A program made the position numbers and the translations under genes. This document shows, one piece after another, positions 1-7,433 of a DNA stretch of 32,982 nucleotides (positions are counted from its first letter, which is position 1; each line of letters starts with the position of its first letter). Source of the DNA: an uncultured Fretibacterium sp. (GTDB lineage Bacteria > Synergistota > Synergistia > Synergistales > Aminobacteriaceae); contig NZ_CALHIQ010000129.1 of assembly GCF_938030725.1 (NCBI RefSeq), positions 1 to 32,982 of the forward strand, given 5' to 3'. The notes beneath the pieces are model-generated. The model did no database searches. It was not told the DNA's origin and saw nothing but the letters and a program-made list of their open reading frames with translations.

Positions 1-727
<727 letters not shown>

Positions 728-751
728 AGCGAAAAACCTCCCACCTTGATT

Positions 752-830
752 TTTTGGACGATTTCGGACGCCAACACGAAGGGCGGCGCCCCTTCCTCCC
801 GGTGCGTCGATCCCTTCGTGGCGTCCAAAA
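752..830 (-). promoter_or_regulatory. Structured 5' leader of hppA with competing stems
   Basis: In the minus-strand transcript GGACGCC-ACGAAGGG (826-812) can pair with CCCTTCGT-GTT-GGCGTCC (783-766), a 15-bp stem with a 3-base bulge. The first segment can instead pair as TTTTGGACG (830-822) with CGTCCAAAA (760-752), a perfect 9-bp stem. Both use the same CGTCC/GGACG bases, so the two folds exclude each other, and the second ends just before the ribosome-binding site. This is what a cis-regulatory RNA would look like, but no known riboswitch family was recognised. Confidence 0.5.
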
Positions 831-846
831 CTTCCTACTGTAGAAG

Positions 847-873
847 ATTATAGCGTATTCAGGGGGAAATCAA
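847..873 (-). promoter_or_regulatory. Probable promoter of hppA
   Basis: Perfect TATAAT -10 on the minus strand (852-847) with TTGATT (873-868) upstream. The spacer is only 15 bp, so the -35 match is tentative. The -10 is preceded by ACGC, a context shared with two other minus-strand promoters in the window. Confidence 0.55.
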
Positions 874-912
874 GGGCAAAATATCAACAAGACGGCAAGC
901 TGAAGAAAGAAA

Positions 913-936
913 GGGGCCGTCCTTGCGGACGGCCCC
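913..936 (-). terminator. Intrinsic terminator of the TMEM43-like gene
   Basis: Perfect 10-bp stem GGGGCCGTCC / GGACGGCCCC with a 4-base loop. On the minus strand it is followed by TTTCTTTCTTC. It lies 32 bp past the stop codon at 969. Confidence 0.85.
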
Positions 937-968
937 ATCACCTGCACTCGACGACCGCACGCCCCGCT

Positions 969-2207
969 CTACGCGGCCCGCCTGCGCCCGCGGATAAAGG
1001 TCAGGACGAGGAAGACGACGGCAGCCGCCAGGAGGGAACCGGACAGGAGCGGGCGGAAGCGCACCCACGCCACGGCGATGACGACGAAGGACCAGGCGAG
1101 CCCCAACAGAAGGGACACCAGGCCGATCCCCGCGCCCACGAGGCTCTCCAGGATGGGGAGGACCCCCACCAGGACGGCCAGGGGGCTCAGCACGGTGCGC
1201 AGTCCCGCGATGACGACGACGATTCCAACGATGCGGAGGATCCAGGCCATGGTGCTGTTCTCGCTCTTGGCATCCTCGAACATCTTCTCCATGCTGGCCT
1301 TCCCCATGGCCAGGCGGCTGAAGGTGTAGCCGTTCGAGGCAACGTACTCTTCAAAGGTGTCGTACATCACCTTCGCGATGATGGAAACGTCCGTGGGGGG
1401 CGTGCGCCGGAACGTGACGCGCACGTCGCCGATCTTGGGCGTGCCGGGGTTCTGACCGATGTAGATGGTGCTGCCCGCCACGTGGACCAGGGCGTCCGCG
1501 GAAACGGGGGCTTCGAGGTAGCGCCTCGCGTAGAGGTCCGAAACGTGAATGGCCACCGCGATGGCCTGAAGGTCCACGCTCTCCGGCGAGAGCGCCATGG
1601 GCACGGCCCCGCCGATCCGATGCACGAGGAAGGGCGGCAGCTTGTAGGCACCGAAGGAAACGTTCTGAGCATAGAGTTCCTCGTCCTCGAAGTCGGCCAG
1701 CGTGTCGTTGGGGCCCATGTCGTTCCTGCTCAAGGGCTGGGCCGTGCTGTACATGGGGTCGTGGAAGGCCGAGGAGTCGATGGGGCTCGCAACCCACTCC
1801 CGGCTGTAGGTGTAGGTGGTGACGGTCTCCTCGCCGCCTCCCAGCTTCTTGCGCGTCTCGCTCTTCTCGTGCTCCGTCCACTGGTAGTACTCCACCTCGC
1901 GCGAGAGGGCGATGGCCGTCGTCGACACGCCGAACGCCGGGTCCGTCAACACGTCCGTCGTGTCCGCCCTGCCCATGGCGTGGACGACCTTGCCCTCCAG
2001 CGCCGGGTCCACCGTGCTGATGTCCGCCACGTCCTGCGTCTGCACCATGGCCTCGCCGATCGCCCCGGCCGTCTTGTAGGTGCGCCCCTCGTTCCACCAG
2101 AGCAGCCACGACCCCAAGAGGATCAGGACAAGCCCTGTCGCAACCCCCTTAAACGCCCCGCCGAGGCGCTCGCCCCAGCTCGTGTTCTTCGTCTCCGTGT
2201 ACGCCAT
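969..2207 (-). CDS. TMEM43 family (DUF1625-like) membrane protein
   Basis: 412 residues. An N-terminal hydrophobic helix (about residues 23-38, LVLILLGSWLLWWNEGR) is followed by a large soluble region with the family pattern SREVEYYQWTEHEKSET and TYTYSREWV. The C-terminal third (about residues 315-405) is a cluster of hydrophobic segments ending in an Arg-rich tail. This matches bacterial homologues of TMEM43, a membrane protein of unclear biochemical role. Start ATG has AAGGAGG 10 bases upstream. It is a single-gene unit with a terminator on its left and a divergent relation to guaB. Function is unknown; the assignment is by family pattern only. Confidence 0.85.
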   Translation of the reverse strand: MAYTETKNTSWGERLGGAFKGVATGLVLILLGSWLLWWNEGRTYKTAGAIGEAMVQTQDVADISTVDPALEGKVVHAMGRADTTDVLTDPAFGVSTTAIALSREVEYYQWTEHEKSETRKKLGGGEETVTTYTYSREWVASPIDSSAFHDPMYSTAQPLSRNDMGPNDTLADFEDEELYAQNVSFGAYKLPPFLVHRIGGAVPMALSPESVDLQAIAVAIHVSDLYARRYLEAPVSADALVHVAGSTIYIGQNPGTPKIGDVRVTFRRTPPTDVSIIAKVMYDTFEEYVASNGYTFSRLAMGKASMEKMFEDAKSENSTMAWILRIVGIVVVIAGLRTVLSPLAVLVGVLPILESLVGAGIGLVSLLLGLAWSFVVIAVAWVRFRPLLSGSLLAAAVVFLVLTFIRGRRRAA

Positions 2208-2266
2208 GCCGCAAAGTCCTCCTTAAAAAAGATTTTAAGATTCGGCTTCCAAGACAGGCCGCCTGA

Positions 2267-2295
2267 AATATAGCACAGAACAATGCGGGACGGAA
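2267..2295 (-). promoter_or_regulatory. Candidate promoter of the TMEM43-like gene
   Basis: TATATT (2272-2267) with TTCCGT (2295-2290) at a 17-bp spacer on the minus strand. The -10 is preceded by GTGC. The -35 match is weak. Confidence 0.35.
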
Positions 2296-2362
2296 GCGTC
2301 CGAGGCGGCGCGAAGGGGCGGTCTTCGGGGTGGTTTTTTTAACCCGACCGCGCCCGCGCCTT

Positions 2363-2390
2363 TTGAAATTTCCGGCCGGAATGTTAGAAT
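2363..2390 (+). promoter_or_regulatory. Promoter of guaB
   Basis: TTGAAA (2363-2368), 16-bp spacer, TAGAAT (2385-2390). Predicted transcription start is near 2397, giving a leader of about 107 bases before the ATG. Confidence 0.7.
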
Positions 2391-2400
2391 GTCCAGATAC

Positions 2401-2474
2401 GTTCCCTGCCGTCCGACCGACGGGAGGCAGGAGAACCCCTGAGAACGCCGCCCCTCTGGGGGCGATATTTTTAT
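2401..2474 (+). promoter_or_regulatory. guaB leader with attenuator-like terminator hairpin
   Basis: Two elements lie between promoter and gene. The first is a long stem, GTTC-CCTGCC (2401-2410) with GGCAGG-A-GAAC (2426-2436). The second is a terminator-type hairpin, CGCCCC / GGGGCG (2449-2464, loop TCTG) followed by ATATTTTTAT. The upstream gene is on the opposite strand, so no plus-strand transcript other than guaB's own would end here. CCCC at 2436-2439 could compete for the GGGG of the terminator. It does not resemble the purine, ykkC/PRPP/ppGpp or ZTP riboswitches that I know. Confidence 0.6.
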
Positions 2475-2503
2475 ATAAAATTCAAATATAAGGAGAGCTG
2501 AGA

Positions 2504-4015
2504 ATGGCATTTTTTTACGAGGAGCCGTCGCACACCTTTTCCGAGTACCTCCTGGTCCCCTCCTACTCCTCTGCGGAGTGCATCCCCGCAAACGTTTCCC
2601 TGCGGACGCCCCTGTGCCGCTTCCGCAGGGGGGAGGAGCCGCCCGTTTCGCTGAACGTTCCCCTGACCTCCGCAGTGATGCAGTCGGTCTCCGACGACCG
2701 CATGGCCGTCGCGCTGGCCAGGGAGGGAGGGCTGTCCTTCATCTTCTGCTCGCAGCCCGTCGAGAGCGAGGCGGAGATGGTGCGGCGCGTCAAGCGCTAC
2801 AAGGCCGGCTTCGTGGCGAACGACTCCTCCATCGGGCCAGACGAAACGCTGGCCGACATCCTGGCGCTGAAGGACCGGACGGGGCACACCACCGTGGCGG
2901 TGACCCACGACGGCAGCCTGACGGGCAGGCTCTTGGGCATCGTCACGAGCCGCGACTACCGCGTCAGCCGCATGGACCTATCCGCCCCCGTGCGCGACTT
3001 TATGACGCCCATCGACAAGCTCGTCTTTGCGCGGGACGGCCTGACGCTCAGCGAGGCGAATGACATCCTGTGGGAGCACAAGCTGAACGCCCTGCCCGTG
3101 GTGAACAACGAGGGCAACATGGTGGCCTTCGTGTTCCGCAAGGACTACGACATGCACAAGGAGAACCCCCTGGAGCTCCTGGACGCCCAGAAGCGCTACG
3201 CCGTGGGGGCGGGCATCAACACGCGGGACTACGAGGAGCGCGTGCCGGCCCTGGTGGAGGCCGGGGCGGACGTGCTGTGCATCGACTCGTCCGAGGGCTT
3301 CACGGAGTGGCAGCGCCGGACGCTGGCCTGGATTCGGAGCCGGTACGGCGAGGCCGTCAAGGTGGGCGGCGGCAACGTGGTGGACGCGGAGGGCTTTCGC
3401 TTCCTGGCCGAGGCCGGAGCGGACTTCGTGAAGGTGGGCATCGGCGGCGGGTCCATCTGCATCACGCGGGAGGCCAAGGGCATCGGGCGCGGTCAGGCAA
3501 CGGCCGTCATCGAGGTGGCCCGCGCCAGAGACCGGTACTTCGAGGAAACGGGCATCTACGTGCCCATCTGCTCCGACGGCGGGATCGTGCTGGACTACCA
3601 CATCACGCTGGCGCTGGCCATGGGCGCGGACTTCTGCATGCTGGGGCGTTACTTCGCCCGCTTCGACGAGAGCCCCACGAACCGCGTGATGGTGAACGGC
3701 AACTACGTCAAGGAGTACTGGGGCGAGGGTTCGTCCCGCGCGCGCAACTGGCAGCGCTACGACTCCGGGGACTCGGCGTCCATAAAGCTGTCCTTTGAGG
3801 AGGGCGTGGACTCCTACGTGCCCTACGCGGGCACGCTGCGCGAGAACGTGACGGAGACGCTCAGCAAGATCCGCTCCACGTTCTGCAACTGCGGCGCCCT
3901 CTCCATGGCGGAGATGCGGCACAAGGCGAAGCTGACGCTGGTGTCGCCGGTGACGCTGGTGGAGGGCGGCGCCCACGACGTCATCCTCAAGGAAGCTGTC
4001 AAGAGGGCGAAGTAG
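2504..4015 (+). CDS. guaB: IMP dehydrogenase
   Basis: 503 residues, full length. It oxidises IMP to XMP with NAD+, the committed step of GMP synthesis, in the cytoplasm. The TIM barrel is interrupted by a CBS pair (about residues 95-215, with TGHTTVAVTHDG, GIVTSRDYRVSR and HKLNALPVV). The catalytic loop is GIGGGSICITRE with the nucleophile Cys319, followed by the Asp-containing motif PICSDGGIV. The flap carries an RYD sequence near NWQRYDSGD. AAGGAG lies 8 bases before the ATG. The sequence is of the roughly 500-residue subtype with conserved KEYWGEGSSRARNWQRY, which I recall from several anaerobes. It is monocistronic, with an attenuator-like leader and a downstream hairpin. Confidence 0.97.
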   Translation: MAFFYEEPSHTFSEYLLVPSYSSAECIPANVSLRTPLCRFRRGEEPPVSLNVPLTSAVMQSVSDDRMAVALAREGGLSFIFCSQPVESEAEMVRRVKRYKAGFVANDSSIGPDETLADILALKDRTGHTTVAVTHDGSLTGRLLGIVTSRDYRVSRMDLSAPVRDFMTPIDKLVFARDGLTLSEANDILWEHKLNALPVVNNEGNMVAFVFRKDYDMHKENPLELLDAQKRYAVGAGINTRDYEERVPALVEAGADVLCIDSSEGFTEWQRRTLAWIRSRYGEAVKVGGGNVVDAEGFRFLAEAGADFVKVGIGGGSICITREAKGIGRGQATAVIEVARARDRYFEETGIYVPICSDGGIVLDYHITLALAMGADFCMLGRYFARFDESPTNRVMVNGNYVKEYWGEGSSRARNWQRYDSGDSASIKLSFEEGVDSYVPYAGTLRENVTETLSKIRSTFCNCGALSMAEMRHKAKLTLVSPVTLVEGGAHDVILKEAVKRAK

Positions 4016-4024
4016 GCAAGCGAA

Positions 4025-4055
4025 GGGGCTCCGCGGTATTCGGCCGCGAAGCCCC
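4025..4055. terminator. Hairpin between convergent guaB and flavin-reductase-like genes
   Basis: GGGGCT-CGCGG (4025-4036) pairs with CCGCG-AGCCCC (4044-4055) around one mismatch and a 7-base loop. Neither side has a real T tract, so it would be a weak intrinsic terminator for both genes. Confidence 0.6.
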
Positions 4056-4077
4056 CACTACTCCTCCCGTTGCGTAT

Positions 4078-4626
4078 TCAACGCTCGCCGTGAAAGGAAT
4101 GACCTCTGCCCAGGATGACGCCGGTACGCAGGTAGCCATAGGTGGGGTACTCGAAGAGCACGGGCTTCAGGGTGCGGTAACTAACCTTGCCCTCCTCGTT
4201 CAGGTGGTTCTCGTTCACGAAGGTGTCCGAGATGGTGCAGATGAAGCTCTCGAAGCCCTCCGTCCTGTAGACGTCCACGACGCAACACTCCATCGTGAGG
4301 GGCGACGCCTCGATCATGGGCGTCCCCCCCGGCCCCATGGAGCACTCGAACACGCCGGACTTATCGACCTCCGCGCCGCTGACGGATCCAACGTAGTCCG
4401 CCTTGGACAGCATGGCCTCCTCCACCACGTTGAGGGAGAGCTTTCCCTCCGCCCGGATGCAGCCGTTGATGAAGTGCGCCGCCGCCAGGCTGACGAGCAC
4501 GCGGTCGTGTCCGATCACCCCGACGTTGCCGACCAGCGTCCAGGTGGGCTTGTCCCCGTTCATCGCCCCCACGACGACCAGAGGCGTCGGGTACAGCGCC
4601 AGCAGGGGACCGACGTTCTTCTTCAC
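4078..4626 (-). CDS. Flavin reductase-like (FMN-binding split barrel) protein
   Basis: 182 residues from the preferred start. It resembles the flavin-reductase-like/flavoredoxin domain family, FMN-binding split-barrel proteins that reduce flavin or carry electrons in anaerobes. Pattern seen: N-terminal LYPTPLVVVGAM, then VLVSLAAAHFINGCIRAEGK and the C-terminal half with SPLTMECCVVDVYRTEGFESF. An ATG exists at 4639-4641 but has no ribosome-binding site. GTG at 4624-4626 sits 7 bases after GGAGGG, so I prefer it. It lies downstream of the histidine phosphatase gene, with a possible terminator between. The electron donor and substrate are not visible. Confidence 0.85.
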   Translation of the reverse strand: MKKNVGPLLALYPTPLVVVGAMNGDKPTWTLVGNVGVIGHDRVLVSLAAAHFINGCIRAEGKLSLNVVEEAMLSKADYVGSVSGAEVDKSGVFECSMGPGGTPMIEASPLTMECCVVDVYRTEGFESFICTISDTFVNENHLNEEGKVSYRTLKPVLFEYPTYGYLRTGVILGRGHSFHGER

Positions 4627-4655
4627 CTTCAATCCCTCCATTCAAAGTTTCAAAA

Positions 4656-4680
4656 CCTTGCCCGCAGGCGCAAGGCGGGC
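4656..4680 (-). terminator. Possible terminator after the histidine phosphatase gene
   Basis: On the minus strand CCTTGC/GCAAGG (loop of 8) is followed by TTTTG. The overlapping GCCCGC/GCGGGC (4680-4660) is an alternative stem. It sits in the 64-bp gap before the flavin-reductase-like gene and may separate the two transcripts. Confidence 0.5.
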
Positions 4681-4690
4681 TTCCGCGTCC

Positions 4691-5335
4691 CTACAGGCTC
4701 TTCGACAAAAAGCTCTCGAACCCGCAGCCCAGGTGACTGACGTCCCCCAGAAGGCTCAGCTGCGGGCCGTCGTCGCCGAAATCCAGACAGGACACGCCGC
4801 AGTTGGGGATTCGGATTCGCCAATAGCTCGTGAGCGGCAGGCCGATATAGTGGCAAATCAGCACCTTCCCCACGGCGTCGTGCGTCGCGAGCAGCACGTT
4901 GCCCTCGTACTTCCCCAACGCGAGGCGCTCCAGCGCCTCCACGGCCCGGCGCCCGACGTCGGCCAGCGACTCCCCTCCCGTCCCCGGCATCGTGACCCGC
5001 TGCGGATCGGTGCGCCAGAGCTTCAGCAGGTCCCCGTCCCTTCGGGCCACCTCGTCCGTCGTCACGCCCTCCCACGCACCGTGGTTGATCTCCTGAAAGC
5101 CGTCATCGACGACGAGGGCGTCGCAGTCCGCCGCCTCGAAGATGCGCTCCCCCGTCACGCGGGCGCGGGACAGGGGGCTGGTGAGGACGGCGGCCAAGGG
5201 GTAACCCCGAAAGCGCTCGGCCACCCGGTCCGCCTGGAGCAACCCCGCCTCGTTTAGGGGGACGTCGAGCTGCCCCTGAAACCGGCCCTCCCGGTTCCAC
5301 GCCGTTTCGCCATGCCGCACGATGAAAAGCCTCAT
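4691..5335 (-). CDS. Histidine phosphatase family protein (phosphoglycerate mutase-like)
   Basis: 214 residues from ATG 5335-5333. The catalytic signature LFIVRHGETAWN is at residues 3-14, followed by GRFQGQLDVPLNEAG, the second Arg in TSPLSRARVTGE, an acid in the EINHGAWEG loop and the second catalytic His in LLATHDAVGK. These belong to the branch-2 histidine phosphatases, which include alpha-ribazole phosphatase (CobC) and cofactor-dependent mutase-like phosphatases. No cobalamin genes are nearby, so the substrate is undetermined. An in-frame ATG at 5365 would add ten residues. Neither start has a convincing ribosome-binding site, and I chose the one that puts the RHG motif next to the N-terminus, as is usual for the family. 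Confidence 0.9.
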   Translation of the reverse strand: MRLFIVRHGETAWNREGRFQGQLDVPLNEAGLLQADRVAERFRGYPLAAVLTSPLSRARVTGERIFEAADCDALVVDDGFQEINHGAWEGVTTDEVARRDGDLLKLWRTDPQRVTMPGTGGESLADVGRRAVEALERLALGKYEGNVLLATHDAVGKVLICHYIGLPLTSYWRIRIPNCGVSCLDFGDDGPQLSLLGDVSHLGCGFESFLSKSL

Positions 5336-5370
5336 CGCTTGCGTCACACTCCCCCGTTTTTCCATTTTTC

Positions 5371-5419
5371 CGTCCGGCGTCCGGACGTTCCGCCAAGCGC
5401 CCTTGCACCAAGGGGCGCT
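5371..5419 (-). other. Two hairpins upstream of the histidine phosphatase gene
   Basis: CGTCCGG/CCGGACG (5371-5387, 3-base loop) is a tight stem and AGCGCCC/GGGCGCT (near 5395-5418) a second. The rest of this 193-bp divergent region holds a tandem ATATCATAA repeat near 5440-5458, which gives TATGAT-like -10 boxes on the minus strand. No clear -35 was found on either strand. Confidence 0.35.
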
Positions 5420-5528
5420 ATCGTCCCCTCGCGCCCGGTGATATCATAAATATCATAAACAACGCACGGCAGGGTCGTCGAGGACGCTCTGCATCACACA
5501 CATCATACATCAAAACAAGGAGGACGCC

Positions 5529-6623
5529 ATGAAGTTCATCTGTTCACGGTGCGGCAAGGAGGAGAGCGCAGCAACCCGAAAGCCCCACTGCAGCTGCGGC
5601 GGCCTGTGGGACCTGGCCTGGCAGCCACCCCGTTTTTCCCTGTCCAGGGTGGACCGCAGTCGGTGGAGCCTGTTCCGCTATCGGGAGTTTATCGCGCTGG
5701 AGGACGAGAGCTGGCAGGCTGTGACCCTGGGCGAGGGCATGACGCCCGTGGTCCCACTGGATGGGGACACCCTCCTCAAGATGGAGTACTTCATGCCCAC
5801 GCTGTCGTTCAAGGACCGAGGCGCCGCCGCGCTGGTCGCGCACTGCCGGGCCATCGGCGCGGAGAGCGTCGTTCAGGACAGCAGCGGCAACGCGGGGAAC
5901 GCCGTGGCGGCCTACTGTGCCCGCGCGGGCATCCGATGCGAGATATTCGTCCCGGAGGGCACATCGCCCAGGAAGGTCGACATGATCCGCTCCCACGGGG
6001 CGGTCTGCACCATCGTCCCCGGCGGACGGGACCACTGTGCGGAGGTCTGCCGGGCCAAGGTGGAGCGGGAGGGCATCTTCTACGCCAACCACGTCTGCAA
6101 CCCCTTCTTCTACGAGGGGACGAAGACGTACGTCTACGAGGTCTACGAGCAGTTGGGGCACATTCCGGAGAACCTCATCATCCCCGTCGGCAACGGGACG
6201 CTGTTCCTTGGGGCCATCCGCGCCCTGGAGCACCTGCTGGAGAGCGGCGCCATCCCCCGGATGCCCCAGATCCTCGCGGTGCAGAGCGAGCGCTGCGACC
6301 CGCTACTCCGCGCTGCGGAGCAGGGACGGGAGGAGCCGGCGGAGGTCGTCCCATCGCCCACGATGGCGGAGGGCATCGCGATCGGCAAGCCCCTGCGGGG
6401 ACGCGAGATCCTGGCCCTTGGCAAAAAGCACGGCGTCCACTTCATCCACGCCCCGGAGGAGAGGATACTGGACGCGCGCAAGGCCCTGGCGCGGCAGGGC
6501 ATCTACTGCGAGCACACGGCGGCGGCAAACTACGCGGCCTGCCTTGAGTACCGCCGGCAGCACGGGATGACGGGGGAGTGCCTGCTGCCGATGTGCGGCG
6601 CGGGCCTGAAGTCCGACCACTGA
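5529..6623 (+). CDS. thrC: Threonine synthase (PLP-dependent)
   Basis: 364 residues, full length. Converts O-phosphohomoserine to threonine in the cytoplasm. An N-terminal zinc-ribbon-like segment has Cys5-x2-Cys8 and Cys21-x-Cys23. The fold-type II PLP lysine is in PTLSFKDRGAA (Lys95). The phosphate-binding segment is probably PVGNGTL, and QDSSGNAGNAVAAYCARAG is the substrate/cofactor loop. AAGGAGG stands 6 bases before the ATG. Related fold-type II enzymes (cysteate synthase, other zinc-ribbon threonine-synthase paralogues) share this architecture, and no homoserine genes are adjacent, so the reaction is likely but not certain. Confidence 0.85.
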   Translation: MKFICSRCGKEESAATRKPHCSCGGLWDLAWQPPRFSLSRVDRSRWSLFRYREFIALEDESWQAVTLGEGMTPVVPLDGDTLLKMEYFMPTLSFKDRGAAALVAHCRAIGAESVVQDSSGNAGNAVAAYCARAGIRCEIFVPEGTSPRKVDMIRSHGAVCTIVPGGRDHCAEVCRAKVEREGIFYANHVCNPFFYEGTKTYVYEVYEQLGHIPENLIIPVGNGTLFLGAIRALEHLLESGAIPRMPQILAVQSERCDPLLRAAEQGREEPAEVVPSPTMAEGIAIGKPLRGREILALGKKHGVHFIHAPEERILDARKALARQGIYCEHTAAANYAACLEYRRQHGMTGECLLPMCGAGLKSDH

Positions 6624-6653
6624 CTTTCAGAAATGAAATACTGAAATCATAGA

Positions 6654-6681
6654 GGGGGCCGTTCTCGATGGAGCAGCCCCC
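6654..6681. terminator. Terminator between convergent thrC and lysE-like genes
   Basis: GGGGGC (6654-6659) with GCCCCC (6676-6681), followed by TTTC on the plus strand. A second inverted repeat, TTTCAG/CTGAAA (6625-6646), lies directly after the thrC stop. Confidence 0.6.
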
Positions 6682-6683
6682 TT

Positions 6684-7271
6684 TCACAGCGCCAGGCCCA
6701 CCGCGCAGAGCGCGAGGAGCGCAGCCATCGCGATGTTGACCGCCATCCTATAGTCGGCGAAGACGCGGCGCAGCGCGACGCCGGCGAAGATCCACGCCAG
6801 GTTGCAGATCGGACCGGTGAAGGGAAGGAAGAGCCCGACGGCGAGGAGCGTCCTGAACGAGCGGGTGTGCGGCAGCACGTAGGCGGAGAGCGCGGTGACG
6901 CAGAAGACGATGACCTTCACGTTGGTGAGCTGGACCAGGAGCCCCGTCGTGAAGTTGCAGGACTCCCTGCACTCCCCCCGTGAGTCGTCGTCGCTCCTCA
7001 ACATCTGGAACGCCAGCCACAGGATGTACGCCGCGCCGATGTAGGACAGGACCTTGACGTATCGATGCAGGACCGTGCCCAGGAAAAACGTCACGAACAC
7101 CGCCCCCATGGCGTCCAGGAAGAAGCCCACGAAGAGCCCGCGCCACTGTCGAAGGGCGCACTCCCGCCCATATTTCAGCGCGGCGGCCAGCGAACAGAGG
7201 TTGGCCGGCCCCGGCGTGATGCCCGTGATGAAACAGTAAAAAAGGAACGACGGAACAAGCGACAAAGGCAT
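6684..7271 (-). CDS. LysE/RhtB family amino-acid exporter
   Basis: 195 residues with about six hydrophobic segments, the usual size and topology of LysE/RhtB exporters. The diagnostic N-terminal motif GITPGPANLCSLAAALKYGR is at about residues 17-36. The downstream QLTNVKVIVFC fits the family's second conserved block (typically NPK). It probably exports an amino acid or derivative across the inner membrane; the substrate is not predictable. The longest ORF begins at GTG 7280, but ATG 7271-7269 lies 8 bases after GAAGGAG and is preferred. Neighbouring amino-acid genes (threonine synthase, an AGCS symporter) fit an amino-acid transport role, but each is transcribed separately. Confidence 0.88.
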   Translation of the reverse strand: MPLSLVPSFLFYCFITGITPGPANLCSLAAALKYGRECALRQWRGLFVGFFLDAMGAVFVTFFLGTVLHRYVKVLSYIGAAYILWLAFQMLRSDDDSRGECRESCNFTTGLLVQLTNVKVIVFCVTALSAYVLPHTRSFRTLLAVGLFLPFTGPICNLAWIFAGVALRRVFADYRMAVNIAMAALLALCAVGLAL

Positions 7272-7345
7272 TCTGCACACTCCTTCGCGGCGTTTAAAGA
7301 GGCTTTACGATCCCGTGAGGGTTCAGGCATGGACTGCCCACAACC

Positions 7346-7402
7346 GAGCGAAGGACGCGGGATGGCCGCGTCCTTCGCTCATGCCGTCTTTAGACAATTA
7401 TA
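7346..7402 (-). promoter_or_regulatory. lysE-like promoter (-10) followed by a long leader hairpin
   Basis: A perfect TATAAT (7402-7397, context TACGC) on the minus strand predicts a start near 7390. About ten bases later comes a perfect 15-bp stem, GAGCGAAGGACGCGG / CCGCGTCCTTCGCTC (7346-7380, loop of 5). No T tract follows it in the minus direction. It may protect the 5' end, regulate the exporter, or stop readthrough from the AGCS gene, whose stop is at 7434. No clear -35 was seen. Confidence 0.5.
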
Positions 7403-7433
7403 GCGTAAGACCTGTCCAGAAAGCCCCAAGGGC

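Noticed and set aside
2397..2474. guaB leader as a known purine or ppGpp riboswitch
   Set aside because: The conserved loop sequences of those classes could not be found, so only an unassigned leader is reported.
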